Shown: positions 35,887-45,927 of the stretch, one piece after another
How positions within the stretch are numbered: position 1 is the first letter of the stretch
Layout of the letters: each line of letters starts with the position of its first letter
Assembly (NCBI GenBank): GCA_020809705.1
Contig: CP085827.1
Span: 1,054,001-1,118,000 of the forward strand
DNA: 64,000 bases
Direction: 5' to 3'
Source: Calonectria ilicicola
Lineage: Eukaryota; Ascomycota; Sordariomycetes; Hypocreales; Nectriaceae
Program-made: the position numbers and the translations under genes
The notes under the pieces: generated by a model
The model's input: the letters and a program-made list of their open reading frames with translations, nothing else
Databases searched by the model: none
What the model was told of the DNA's origin: nothing

Positions 35887-37416
35887 ATGACCTTCACCTC
35901 CGAGATCCACACCTTCCACTCCGGGCAACCTCAGCCCGAATCATCGTCGTCGACCAACACCTTCACTTCGGTCGACCCCAGCACCGCGAAGCCCCTCGCA
36001 ACCATCTACACCACCACGCCCACACAGCTCGACGCGACCATTGCTGCCGCCCAGGCTGCCTTCCCCGGCTGGTCCCAGACCCCCGCTCCTCGCCGCGCGC
36101 AAATCCTCCTGCGCGCCGCTGCCATTCTCCGCGAGCGAAACGAAGCCCTCGCTCTGACTGAGACGCTCGACACTGGCAAGGCCTGGTCAGAGACGTCCAC
36201 CGTCGATGTCGTCACCGGCGCCGACGTCCTCGAATACTATGCCCACCTCGCTGCTGGCAGCCTCCCCGGCGAGCACACCCGTCTGAGGGCCGATGCCTTT
36301 GTCCTGACCAGCCATGAGCCCCTCGGCGTGTGCGCCGGCATTGGCGCCTGGAACTATCCCATCCAGATTGCCCTCTGGAAGTCGGCTCCTTGCCTGGCTG
36401 CTGGTAACTGCATGGTCTACAAGCCCAGCGAGGTGACTCCTCTGCACGCAAACACGCTGGCTCAGATCTACATCGAGGCTGGTGTTCCCCCGGGAGTCTT
36501 CAACGTCATCTACGGCGACGGCCCCAGCGCCGGCGCTCCCCTCGTTGCTCACCCAGGCATTGCCAAGGTCAGCTTCACTGGTCAGGTCAGCACCGGCAGC
36601 AAGGTTGCCAGCCAGGCCGCCAAGGACATGAAGGGCATCACCATGGAGCTTGGTGGCAAGAGCCCTCTTGTCATTCTGCCCGATGCCGATGTCGAAGAGG
36701 CTGCCGACGTCGCCATGGTCGCCAACTTCTTCTCCACTGGCCAGGTCTGCACCAACGGAACCCGAGTCTTTGTTCCTGACACGCTCCTGAGCAAGGTCGA
36801 GGAGGCCCTCGTCCAGCGCTGCCGTGAGGGCATTCGAATGGGTCTTCCCAGAGACGAGAAGACCAACTTTGGCCCCATGGTCAGCGCTGCCCAGCAGGAA
36901 AAGGTCAAGATGTACATTAACCACGGCCGCGACGTCGACGGCGCCCGTGTACTCTACGATGGCTCCAAGGAGGCCCAAAGTGTCCTACCCACCGCTGATG
37001 GCTTCTGGGTGCCCCCCGTCATCTTCACCGACTGCAACGACGAGATGCGCATCACTCGCGAGGAAATATTTGGCCCCGTCATGTGCATCCTGCCATACAA
37101 GACCACCGGCATGGAGCGTGAGGACTGGCTGCCCCCTCTGATTGAGCGCGCCAACGACACCCCCATGGGCCTGGCCGCCGGTGTGGTCTCGTCCGACATT
37201 GGCGTCGCCCAGGAGGTGATCCAGAAGCTCGACGCCGGCATCACCTGGATCAACACATGGGGTGAGTCCCCCGCCGAGATGCCCGTGGGCGGCTGGAAGA
37301 TGAGCGGCATCGGTCTGGAGAACGGCATCGAGGGTATCCGGGCCTACATGAGGACCAAGAGCACCCTGGTGCAACTCGGCAAGGGCGCTTGCAAGGGCGT
37401 CTTTTCCAAGCTGTAG
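35887..37416 (+). CDS. Betaine aldehyde dehydrogenase-type NAD(P)+ aldehyde dehydrogenase
   Basis: Intronless 509-aa ALDH-superfamily enzyme. Landmarks are GAWNYP with catalytic Asn156, the Rossmann-region FTGQVSTG at about 230-237, MELGGKSP with general base Glu254, and the nucleophile Cys288 in FFSTGQVCTNGTRVFV. The last stretch is characteristic of bacterial BetB-type betaine aldehyde dehydrogenases. The expected reaction is betaine aldehyde plus NAD+ to glycine betaine. Length is normal for soluble ALDHs. The start at ATG 35887 follows a pyrimidine-rich leader ending CATCATACCATC. It is divergent from the choline-oxidase-like gene, so the two probably act in sequence. No targeting signal is evident; the C-terminus is FSKL, a possible PTS1-like SKL tripeptide, which would put it in peroxisomes alongside its SRL-ending partner. 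Confidence 0.9.
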   Translation: MTFTSEIHTFHSGQPQPESSSSTNTFTSVDPSTAKPLATIYTTTPTQLDATIAAAQAAFPGWSQTPAPRRAQILLRAAAILRERNEALALTETLDTGKAWSETSTVDVVTGADVLEYYAHLAAGSLPGEHTRLRADAFVLTSHEPLGVCAGIGAWNYPIQIALWKSAPCLAAGNCMVYKPSEVTPLHANTLAQIYIEAGVPPGVFNVIYGDGPSAGAPLVAHPGIAKVSFTGQVSTGSKVASQAAKDMKGITMELGGKSPLVILPDADVEEAADVAMVANFFSTGQVCTNGTRVFVPDTLLSKVEEALVQRCREGIRMGLPRDEKTNFGPMVSAAQQEKVKMYINHGRDVDGARVLYDGSKEAQSVLPTADGFWVPPVIFTDCNDEMRITREEIFGPVMCILPYKTTGMEREDWLPPLIERANDTPMGLAAGVVSSDIGVAQEVIQKLDAGITWINTWGESPAEMPVGGWKMSGIGLENGIEGIRAYMRTKSTLVQLGKGACKGVFSKL

Positions 37417-37968
37417 AGCGATATATTTTTCACGATACCCATGTAAAAGAAAAAAACGATTGGCATGTTTGATGATAGACTTCTTTGGTTTTTTGATGGT
37501 TCAGGCGGCTTATTTAGTATGAAGCTTTTAGCGCGCTGTATGATATGTGCGTTGGGTGGCAATTGCCATCATGTTGACACTCGACGTAGCGCAAATAAAA
37601 TTGGCTTTCTCATATTTCCCGGTTACATGATTGAATTCCTTTGTGCGATAGTTGCAATTGGGTGATTGATCAAAGTTGTTGTGTTTGTCATGACATCATG
37701 ATGCTGAGCTCATATGACCATGGGGTAGCCCCGCCAACTAACAGATGTGTAACAAATGATGGCTTGAAAAAGCATTGAGATAAACGGTGTGTACTTATTT
37801 AGGACAATAGGGTAGTAAGTAAGCTTAAATTTAATTCAATAAAACATGTGCCGTTAATATTATTGAGCTAGTAGATTTTGGGAGAGAAAAAAAGTTGGGA
37901 ATTATCGCTCATGGTTTCTTCTACCAGTAAATCCTAGAAATAGGCATCGTTTACTTTTAGCAACACAT
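37417..37968. other. Tail-to-tail spacer, no gene seen
   Basis: AT-richer than the flanking coding DNA, between converging 3' ends. It contains AATAAAATTG near 37595 and TTCAATAAAAC near 37836 as possible poly(A) signals. Confidence 0.5.
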
Positions 37969-39063
37969 TTAGTACAGATTCATCCGATCCGTCAATAATT
38001 TTCGAATCCCCTGTAGTCCTTTCAAATCTTTACTCTGAGCAGTCACACCCCTTTCCATGTCCCAACTCGACACATACGGTTTTCTCAGGTTTGTCACCCA
38101 TGCGTTATCCTCATCGTCTATCGCGACATTATAAGCATCGGCTTCCCCCCAGAACACCCCTATCTCATGCAGCGCCTTGACAGTTGTCTCAATCTGCCGT
38201 ATCCATTTCTCTAACGGCGCCTTGTGAGAATGATAGGCATTGGTGAGCGAGTCCCCAGAGGCCACGCCCTCAAGCAGGTAACCAAAGAGGTTGCCCTCGT
38301 CGTCCAGAACGAGGCCAAAGAGCGCCGCGACGCGCACCTCGGAACTGAAATGGGCGCTGGCGATCTTTTCGTGCGCTTCAACGTCGTACTGTGAGTCCCG
38401 CGGCATGGACGGCCGCGAAAGGCATAGGTCTCGCCCGTACACGCGCACCTCTTGGACGTGCAGGTTTTGCAGGTCTCGATTCTCTTCCCAGCCCTCGTCC
38501 AGGACCTGGATCTCGGCGAGCCGGAATAAGGGGTAGGTGGTTGGGGGAGGGGCGTGGCGAGAAGGGCCGTAGTCTTGGAGCTCTCCCATGTGCTGGCTTT
38601 GGGTCTTTCGCTTGTCGACTGGCCCCGGGACTAGCCTGTCGTCGATCGCGCGCAGCTGGCACTCATACGAGTCTGGATGGTACACCTCGGCCAGGGTCAA
38701 GATGGTGATATTGGCTGGTGGCGGGGCGAGGTGTTGAAAGATGTCAAGGTACGGGCCGATTGCCCAGTCGAAACAAGCTTCGCGGTCCTCGGGACTTATG
38801 TAGCCTCTCTCATTGTCTTCGTTGTCGCTGTCCTCATCCTCACTGGGAGTATCATTGTCATGAATAGCTGCTGTGTGATCTATGAACTCTTTCAACCTTG
38901 CCGGCGAGTTTTCAAAGTTGGACTTGAATAGAGTAATAAAAAAGAGTCGCCCGTTGATGCGAATGCAGAGGGTATAGCGCCATTCACCATCGCCGGCTGG
39001 GGCCTGTATCCAGCCAATTGTAGTATAGGGTCGGTTGTTCCATGGAAACCAACGTCGTATCAT
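37969..39063 (-). CDS. Degenerate protein-kinase-like protein (putative pseudokinase)
   Basis: One 364-aa frame from ATG 39063 (the open frame extends six codons further only through a TTG). The C-terminal part resembles fungus-expanded kinase-like proteins: LFGYLLEG (hinge-like), LEKWIRQIETTVKALHEIGVFWGEADAYNVAIDDEDNAW split as LEKWIRQIETTVKALHEI (about 286-303) and FWGEADAYNVAID (about 304-316), where relatives carry a catalytic G-D-x-K/x-N-V-x-I-D loop. Here the loop reads GEADAYNVAID, and the metal-binding DFG position reads TNL, so a key Asp appears lost. The middle has an acidic Asp/Glu/Ser stretch (about 70-85). The N-terminal 60 residues, with aromatic WFPWNN and GEWRYTLCIRING, are not recognised. 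It probably lacks phosphotransfer activity; a scaffold or decoy role is possible but unproved. An upstream exon could be missed. Confidence 0.6.
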   Translation of the reverse strand: MIRRWFPWNNRPYTTIGWIQAPAGDGEWRYTLCIRINGRLFFITLFKSNFENSPARLKEFIDHTAAIHDNDTPSEDEDSDNEDNERGYISPEDREACFDWAIGPYLDIFQHLAPPPANITILTLAEVYHPDSYECQLRAIDDRLVPGPVDKRKTQSQHMGELQDYGPSRHAPPPTTYPLFRLAEIQVLDEGWEENRDLQNLHVQEVRVYGRDLCLSRPSMPRDSQYDVEAHEKIASAHFSSEVRVAALFGLVLDDEGNLFGYLLEGVASGDSLTNAYHSHKAPLEKWIRQIETTVKALHEIGVFWGEADAYNVAIDDEDNAWVTNLRKPYVSSWDMERGVTAQSKDLKGLQGIRKLLTDRMNLY

Positions 39064-41031
39064 GTTGAAGATGGTGAACAAGGGAATTATTAGATTGAGA
39101 AGCCGCTAAAAGCAATAAATATAAAATGTTTAGCAACTTGAGAAACTGTTTCGTGCTCCCAAAGTCATGAAATTCAGGGTAGATGAAGCATCACGTCTGC
39201 CTGAGGCATGGCGACTTTCTCAGCCAACCGCCGATTTAGGCAGTTTAGGCAGCAGCCCAATCAAATGACAATGGAGGGAACGGCAGCTCTGGTCCCTGCT
39301 GAACTTAGAAAAGGATACATAGACATGGTCAAGTCTCTTAATACAAAATTCCACGGGATTATGGGATGGCTCGGATGGTCAGTTGCTTGACGTCTTTTGG
39401 TAAACACTGTGCAATTTACCAAACGCTACTTGTTAGTCTGCGGTGTAAGCAACGCATGTGGACATGAGTTGATCCGAGACAACATTGACATCATTCAACA
39501 TCATCATTGGGTGCGATCAACAACACGACTGAGCACTAACTAATAAATAGCCCAGGTATAAGGGTTGACACAAGACGAGTGTTGGGATACGGTCAAGAGG
39601 ACCGTATTTTTTTACCGCCAAAACGGTGGACCCACCGTTTTCTAGTCGGCATTTACCGAAACGACGCAACGCATTGTCTATGGTCTGGGATAAGAGATAA
39701 GTCTTGGAAAATAGAAGAAAAGAAGATAAATTAAAAAAAGTATATTCTCATGTTGGTAGGATGACTCAGCTTCAGGAGTGTATTATCTTGATGCCCAGCC
39801 TTTCGAAAACAGACCGCTCATGTGAGCAGCCAACTAAGCCATGCTTGGTGGATTCCGCAGCAATCTGCATCGCCACCACTCTTAGCAATGGTCTTCGTCA
39901 GCAGCTAGAGGGATTTAGTTCTTCCGAATGAACAGCCTCCCGAATTTCCGATTCTAGGGTTTCCATTTTCATCCGGGGGCGGAGCCATGTTTCCCCCGAC
40001 GTGAGGTGCCCCTTGTGCCCCTGAGCCCTGCAGGAAGGAGGTCGGTCTTGGGCTGGGCTGGGCTGGGGACCCACTCGTCAGGCTCGCCAGACTGGTCTTT
40101 TGACCTCGGTATCCCGGCCGCATTACACGGGAACCATCTAACGATCCAGCGATCTACGTAGATCTTATGGTTCTCTTTGCTATGGCAATGGTAATTGGGG
40201 CTGGGATTTGGCATGTACCAGCTTTCGCCTCCGTGCTGTTGGCTAATAGTTGACATGTGCCAGTATGGGGTATGGTGGTATTGACATATTTTTTAGCGCC
40301 AATCTGTCAACTTAGTGCGTGCCATCAGGGCTTTACTCCAGGTAACTTGGACTACTAGAACCGATCTCGTGCATCTGAATTTCCCCTAGTTACCTCGGAT
40401 GTCGGATGATTCACCGATGATGAAACTTTAGCGGCCCCAAACGTGTTCGTCGACTGTGGTGCACTTCGTGTCACCAGACTCACCGCACAGCGAAGAAGCC
40501 AGGCCTCACCGACTAACGCTGCTACCAGACATAACTCCACTATAGTTCGCCCCGACTGCTCTGCTGGTGGCTGTCCATTGGACTCGCTTGGCCCGCCCAC
40601 ATCCGGCAGCGACAGCCCTGCTTTCCAATTGGCGATCAGGGGAGACACTTATCGCCGTCCTTTGGTGTTCACTAAGCAACTATGGAGCCGCCAGCCCACA
40701 ATTTAGCATGGTGAGGTGTTCCACAACGCACTATTGGAGGGTGCCTGAGGGTTGACGAGAGACGTGGAAAGAGAGACGTGGAAAGACGACAAGACTGTTG
40801 GAAATTTAGGCACAAAGATAGCACATGACTAGACAACCTAAGTGAGGCAACCCAAATATGACGAGGAAAGGGAACATTGCAACTTTAAATATTTGAGATT
40901 CATGATCACTTCTCATCTGGACACATAACCAAAGAAAAAAAAAAAGAGAACATTCGATCCCAGTTCGGCTAGCACTCTTCACTGTTTACCCAAGGACCCC
41001 AGACCGACACTTGCCAAGCGGCGTCGCTGGA
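39064..41031. other. 2-kb intergenic region with hairpins, no supported gene
   Basis: Upstream of both divergent flanking genes. Contains two adjacent perfect hairpins (39587-39641), three GGGCT units near 40050, and a direct repeat of GAGAGACGTGGAAAGA around 40757-40786. A short frame at about 39208-39390 has no recognisable product. Confidence 0.5.
39587..39641. repeat. Two adjacent perfect hairpins followed by CTAG-T
   Basis: The first stem is ATACGGTC (39587-39594) with GACCGTAT (39600-39607), 5-nt loop. The second is AAAACGGTGG (39620-39629) with CCACCGTTTT (39632-39641), 2-nt loop, immediately followed by CTAGT. Such structure can mark a transposon end (Helitron 3' ends have a hairpin before CTRR then T), a stable RNA, or chance. 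No mobile-element protein is nearby. Confidence 0.4.
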
Positions 41032-42786
41032 ATGCCTCACTTCATCAACACTGGGACTTTGTGCCTCGAGTCCGGGGCCGCCTTCCCTAGCAAATATGCG
41101 ATACTTTCACACACCTGGCGAAAGGATGAGATGGAATACGAGGACATGACCCCAAGGAACACCCAATTCTTTCTGCGAGCAAAGAAGAGGTGTACCAAGT
41201 TGCAATTTGCAGTGCAGATTGCTAAAAAACTGGGTCATGAGTACCTCTGGATGGACACATGCTGCATCGACAAGTCTTCCACCGTGGAGCTGTCAGAGGC
41301 CATCAACTCGATGTACAAGTACTACAAGAACTCAGGCTTGTGTATTGCCTACCTCGAGGATGTCAAGACTCGCGAGGATCTTCCAAAGGCGCGGTGGTTC
41401 ACCCGTGGCTGGACTCTGCAGGAGCTGATCTTCTCCCCCCACATCCAATTCTTTGGTGCTGAGGGAGTCTACATCGGTAGCAAGAAGTCGCTGCTTCAAG
41501 ACCTGTCCTCCATCACAGGTATTGATGCCAGCATCCTCACCGGAGAGGTCCCACTTGAGAGTGTTAGCGTTGCGCACAGAATGTCATGGCTGGCTAACCG
41601 CAAGACCTCAAGACCCGAAGACCTGGCTTATTGCATGCTTGGTATTTTCGGCATCACCATGCAGATTTGCTATGGAGAGGGAGAAGAGGCTTTCCGGAGA
41701 CTTCAAGCGCAACTGTTGAGCGAAAAGGACGACCACAGTCTTTTGGCCTGGAATGGCCCAGCCTCTCGATGGGGAGCCATTGCGGACTCCCCCCGCGTCT
41801 TTGCGAATACCTGCGCTTGCATGGCCACGAACAACCTCGAGTTTACCACCCGGGCCCAATTGAGAACAGACTTGAGCGGCATTGGGCTGAGCACAACGCT
41901 TATTTGCTGGATGGCCGACCCAACAGACTGGACCCGATGGTACGCCGTCGTGGAAAACGTCTGCGCAACGCACCCAGACCAACCAGCACATGTTATTGAG
42001 CTTCGACAACTCCACCCCAGAAAACTCCACTTTGTCCGTGTACATAGTGAGAAACATCTTGTATACGGCGACCCGACACACACCCTCCAAAGTCAGATCA
42101 TCTTTGAAGAAGAATCATTTCGCAGTGGTAAGTTCAATCAGATATTTCCTCATAAAATTATTCAATACAGTTATCTAACACATTTTATAGGGAGACTTTT
42201 GAAAGAAAGCCCTTATTATTATGAAGGAGTGCGTACAAGTGCCTCATTCCCAGCACCAGATTATCCAACTATTGAAAATCATCCTTGGCAGGTGGATTTA
42301 CTCAATGATGATCACGGTAAGGGTCTTTTAAAACCCGAATTTTTCATCAAAAGCTAATTTGTGGAAACAGGAAAACGATTCTACAGAGCCGACGTCTGCC
42401 CCAGGTATCGAGATATTGTTATTCGATTCTCGGACCCGTCCGGCAGGCTCGAGGAATCGGAAACGACAACCGACACAGACGAGGATCCAAATCCGGAGGT
42501 GAGATTCGAACCTAGTCGCTTGGCCTCATTCAACAAGAGGCTATTCGCAGCCGAGAGCAACGAAGAAGCCTCCGACTCAATACAACAAGTTGATCAAAGC
42601 CCCAGCTTTGAGGGCAAAATCAGCGGGACTAAAACCGAAATTTACGACATTTTCAAGACCATTATTGATGACAAAGGTTACGTGGTTGAAGATGACTGGT
42701 TCCTTGTGGTTGATACTCAGGGAACAGAGACCAAGGAGAACAGGACTTGCAGGGGCTTCCTGAGAGGATTGCGAAACAAGCTGTAA
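41032..42786 (+). CDS. HET-domain (heterokaryon incompatibility) protein
   Basis: Predicted 545 aa from exons 41032-42127, 42191-42316 and 42371-42786. Introns are 63 nt (GTAAGT...CTAAC...TATAG) and 54 nt (GTAAGG...ACAG). The first intron is a multiple of three with no stop, so retention would add 21 residues in frame. The start is the ATG at 41032 (MPHFINTGTL); the upstream frame has only a TTG. HET hallmarks are YAILSHTW (22-29), YLWMDTCCIDK (about 79-89), RWFTRGWTLQELI and a downstream EDLAYCMLGIFG with YGEGEEAFRRLQ, the usual HET-E/HET-D-like order. In fungi these domains trigger self/non-self recognition and cell death. Unlike HET-E, no NACHT/WD40 region follows; the last about 150 residues are Glu/Asp/Ser-rich with no recognised domain. 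Adjacent regions are repeat-like, as expected for accessory DNA. Confidence 0.88.
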
Positions 42787-43559
42787 GAAAGAGGTGGAAA
42801 AGAAAGCGGGCGGCACCACCCCCCACCATGCAAAACGACACTATGATGGGGGCATGAATTATTGTTTTTTTACGACATCCAGCGGGCCAAGAATGATGCT
42901 TATATCGGGCCATGTTTTACACGACTATACAAATACAGAGCATTTCTTTTTTCAACAAGATTGCATTTTCCGATCAATAGACGCAATGTATTATTACACT
43001 TAGACGACAATTACGCTTCTTATGTACATGGGACACGGATTATTTATACTATTGGATCTGAAAAAAAATATGATACTTTGATTGCGATGAGAAACAACTT
43101 GGGAGACTTTATTAGCCACGTGAATCCAATCGCCGCCCCGCCTCGGCGAACAAACTAGCAATAAATGATGCAGGTCATTGGATAGACACTGAGTGAGAGC
43201 TAAGATGCAAGAGTTTGTCCCGGATTCCTTTCCAAAAAGCGATGTCACTTACCTCCGTTACAGCCCTAAAATAGCTTCAAATTTAGGCTATGGTTGCTAC
43301 GTTACACTTATTGCTCACTGAGATGTGGTGCATCAATCACAGTAAATTCTGGGATAAAGGACTAGCATCGCGATTAAAACAATGCGCCTCAATTATTTGC
43401 CACCATCCATTTGGGCTTTATGGTGGGCATCGACTGTTAGATGGGCTTTGTCAGCGGTCGTGATTTGTCACCAACGCTTCCCGATGGTTGCATCTCGCGA
43501 CGCCATAAGCAAGCCTCCAACAAACATCATCAAAAATTTTTGAAAGTCACACACACAAG

Positions 43560-44260
43560 GCCACCAACACACCGGCTGGAAGCTGCAAATAGCTCCGAGA
43601 GGTAAGAAATGCCTCCCTCAGCATCCCCCTTCCCTCTAGGAGTTATTTGCAGCCAAAGCCGGGCCCGCCACGAAAAACCACAGTACGAGCAAGCCACGCA
43701 CAAACACAGTCTTCAACAACGTCAATAGGAAACCCTCTTGCAAGGAGCAGCCAACCAAGGAGCCCGGGAGTCTTTAAAGTAATAAAGCCCCGGATACTCA
43801 ATACACAGCTTCAGGAGCTTAGCTTCAGCTCCGCCCCAACACACAGTTTACAGACAGGACTGATCACCCTGCCGCCTCTTCCTCCAACGTCAAGGTCCAC
43901 GAGACAGAAATTTAAGGCCCAGGCCCCAAGGAACAGCTGCGGATTGCAAGAGCTATTACCTATTACACATACACACAGCCACATCAACCCCTAGCAATAG
44001 GCCACAAATACACCCTAGAGGGATCCGAAAGGGTAGGAAAAACCAAGGGCTAGGGGCAATAACATAAGGATAGGTAGCAGCTATCAAGAGCCATGCATAC
44101 AACAAAGCACACACACAGAGCAGAGGTCGGGTTATTAGGGAAGGCAAGGAGGGTAGAAGGCAAGATCAATGATCGAGGTATTCATTGGAGGAGCTGTTAT
44201 TCTAGCCTTCTGAGCATCTTAGAGAGAGGTAGACGGCCCAGGTCAACTGGGTGAAGTGGG
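43560..44260. mobile_element. Possible relic of a mobile element (T-poor island)
   Basis: This stretch is unlike its surroundings: T-poor, with many CTAG/TAGG words and CACACA tracts, and a 115-codon Ser/Thr/Pro-rich plus-strand frame (about 43647-43994) with no recognisable domain. Fungal LINE-type elements often have such A/C-biased sense strands, but no reverse transcriptase, target duplication or poly(A) tail is visible. Low confidence. Confidence 0.2.
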
Positions 44261-44350
44261 GGGCCTGTTTAGGGCTCGTCGGCTACCGGCTCCGCCTGGC
44301 CTATCCGGGCATAGCCGCGATGATTACGTGGCCACAACCGTGTAGGAAAC

Positions 44351-44377
44351 CAATCAATCAATCAATCAATCAATCAA
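44351..44377. repeat. CAAT tetranucleotide microsatellite
   Basis: About six perfect CAAT/ATCA units about 230 bp upstream of the next gene. Confidence 0.85.
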
Positions 44378-44603
44378 GCAAGCCTCCATCGCGACAACGT
44401 ATAAAAATCACTTTTCCCCTCCCTTCAATAACTTGATGCAAATTTTGAATTAAATCGCGCTGCGGGAAATATTGGGCAAAGCTCACAAAGTGTTTGTGCT
44501 TCAAGGGCAAGCCTGGCTGATTTGAGCAACAATTTTGGCACCAGCACTTGCACTGTATTTGTCCTAATTCTTTTTAACTTCGCACATACGTTATTCTTTC
44601 ATC

Positions 44604-45927
44604 ATGATGAAGGCCCTTGTTCTCACTCCACCCACACGGCATGTGGCTGTACGTGAATTGCCTCGTCCAGTTCCCAGCACTGGCGAGGTCCTCATTCGCG
44701 TGCACGCCATAGCCCTTAATCCTGTTGATGCTCTCTATGTCTCTCATCCGATTGCGACTCAGGAATATCGGGTGATTGGCACCGATTTTGCGGGAACCGT
44801 TGTTGATGTCAGTCCAGAGTTGGCTGAATATGCCGATGAAAGGGCCAAAATTGGGACACGGGTAGCTGGCTTTCTCCAAGGAGGTATGGATATATCTTTT
44901 CATCACAGCGTCCCTATTTCTTGGCGGAAATCACTGATTCAGTAGACTGACATTGAATGCTATAGCTTGTTCGACCAATGATCGCCCGGGAGCATTTGCA
45001 GAGTATATCACTGCACCGTATGATCTAATTTGGCAGATTCCCGCCAGTCTTTCATTCGAAGGTGCCTCTGCAATCAGCATGTGCGGCCTCACAGCGGCAC
45101 AAGGCGTTTTCTCACGTTTGGGGCTTCCCAGTCCTTTTAGCACCCCGGATGTTTCTGGACCCGACGACAAGGAAACGGATGATCCTATTAATGTATTGGT
45201 ATATGGTTCGTCAACTTCTCTTGGCTTATATGCAGCCCAACTCGTCCATATATCATCCGCTACTTCGGGCCGCAAGATTCGCCTGATCGGGGCTGCCAGC
45301 GCTTCAAAGCATGCCCTTCTCCGCCAGAAGCCTTATGCATATGACGCTCTCGTCGACTATCGTGATAAGGATTGGCCAGAGAAGGTGCGAGAGGCAACTG
45401 GTGGCAAAGGAGTGGATTATGCTATCGATTGCATCTCCGAGGGTGCGACAGTGGAAAATATCCATCGCACGTTTGGCCCGAGCGGGCGATTTGCAACTTT
45501 TCGTAGTCCTGCAGGTGGACGCTATGACGTGTCTGAACTGAGAGTGAAGCCCATCTATGGAGCAGTTTGGGAAGGGCTTGGTGTCGAGATTGGCTACAAT
45601 GGTTCGTATTTCAACGTATCTCGTCACCAACAGCGATATGTCAAGATTTGCTAACAAATCCATCAAGGCCAAATAATTCCTGCTAACCCAAAGGCAAGGC
45701 AGTTTGCCACAAAGTTTTTCGAGTTCTTGAGCTCAGGAGTCAAAGAAGACAAGATAAAACTTGAACCAAACCCAATCAGAGCTATGCCGGGAGGACTGGA
45801 ACGAGTCGTGCCTGATGGGTTCACATTGCTTGGAGCAGATGGCGTTACTGCCAGAACAGCTGTATCTCGAGATGAAGATTACATGCGACCCATTAGCGCG
45901 GAGAAAATGGTTTATTCACTGGAGTAG
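44604..45927 (+). CDS. Medium-chain dehydrogenase/reductase, trans-enoyl-reductase-like
   Basis: Predicted 391 aa from exons 44604-44883, 44966-45601 and 45668-45927. Introns are 82 nt (GTATGG...ATAG) and 66 nt (GTTCGT...CTAAC...CAAG). An N-terminal GroES-like domain carries RVHAIALNPVDALYV and GTDFAGTVVDV. The splice restores RPGAFAEYI, then ISMCGLTAAQGVF. The nucleotide-binding fold has VLVYGSSTSLGLYAAQL, and VDYAIDCISEG follows. The C-terminal SAEKMVYSLE is typical. The catalytic and structural zinc ligands of alcohol dehydrogenases are absent, so this is the zinc-less quinone-reductase/enoyl-reductase branch (ToxD/LovC-like), which uses NADPH to reduce activated double bonds. In many fungi such proteins serve a polyketide synthase in trans, but none lies in this window. 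It could instead act in the neighbouring catabolic locus. Confidence 0.8.

Larger units (their letters stand above)
42787..44603. other. 1.8-kb intergenic region with odd-composition island
   Basis: No supported gene. The left part is AT-rich. At about 43560-44260 the plus strand becomes markedly T-poor and A/C-rich (described separately). CAAT repeats occur at 44351-44377. The last 200 bp presumably hold the promoter of the downstream reductase gene. Confidence 0.5.

Noticed and set aside
42490..42520. tRNA T-loop-like GAGATTCGAACC
   Set aside because: Lies in the HET gene's last exon, with no acceptor stem or anticodon arm around it.
44604..45927. Reading the reductase as proof of a polyketide cluster
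   Set aside because: No PKS or other backbone enzyme is present downstream; the family has other roles.
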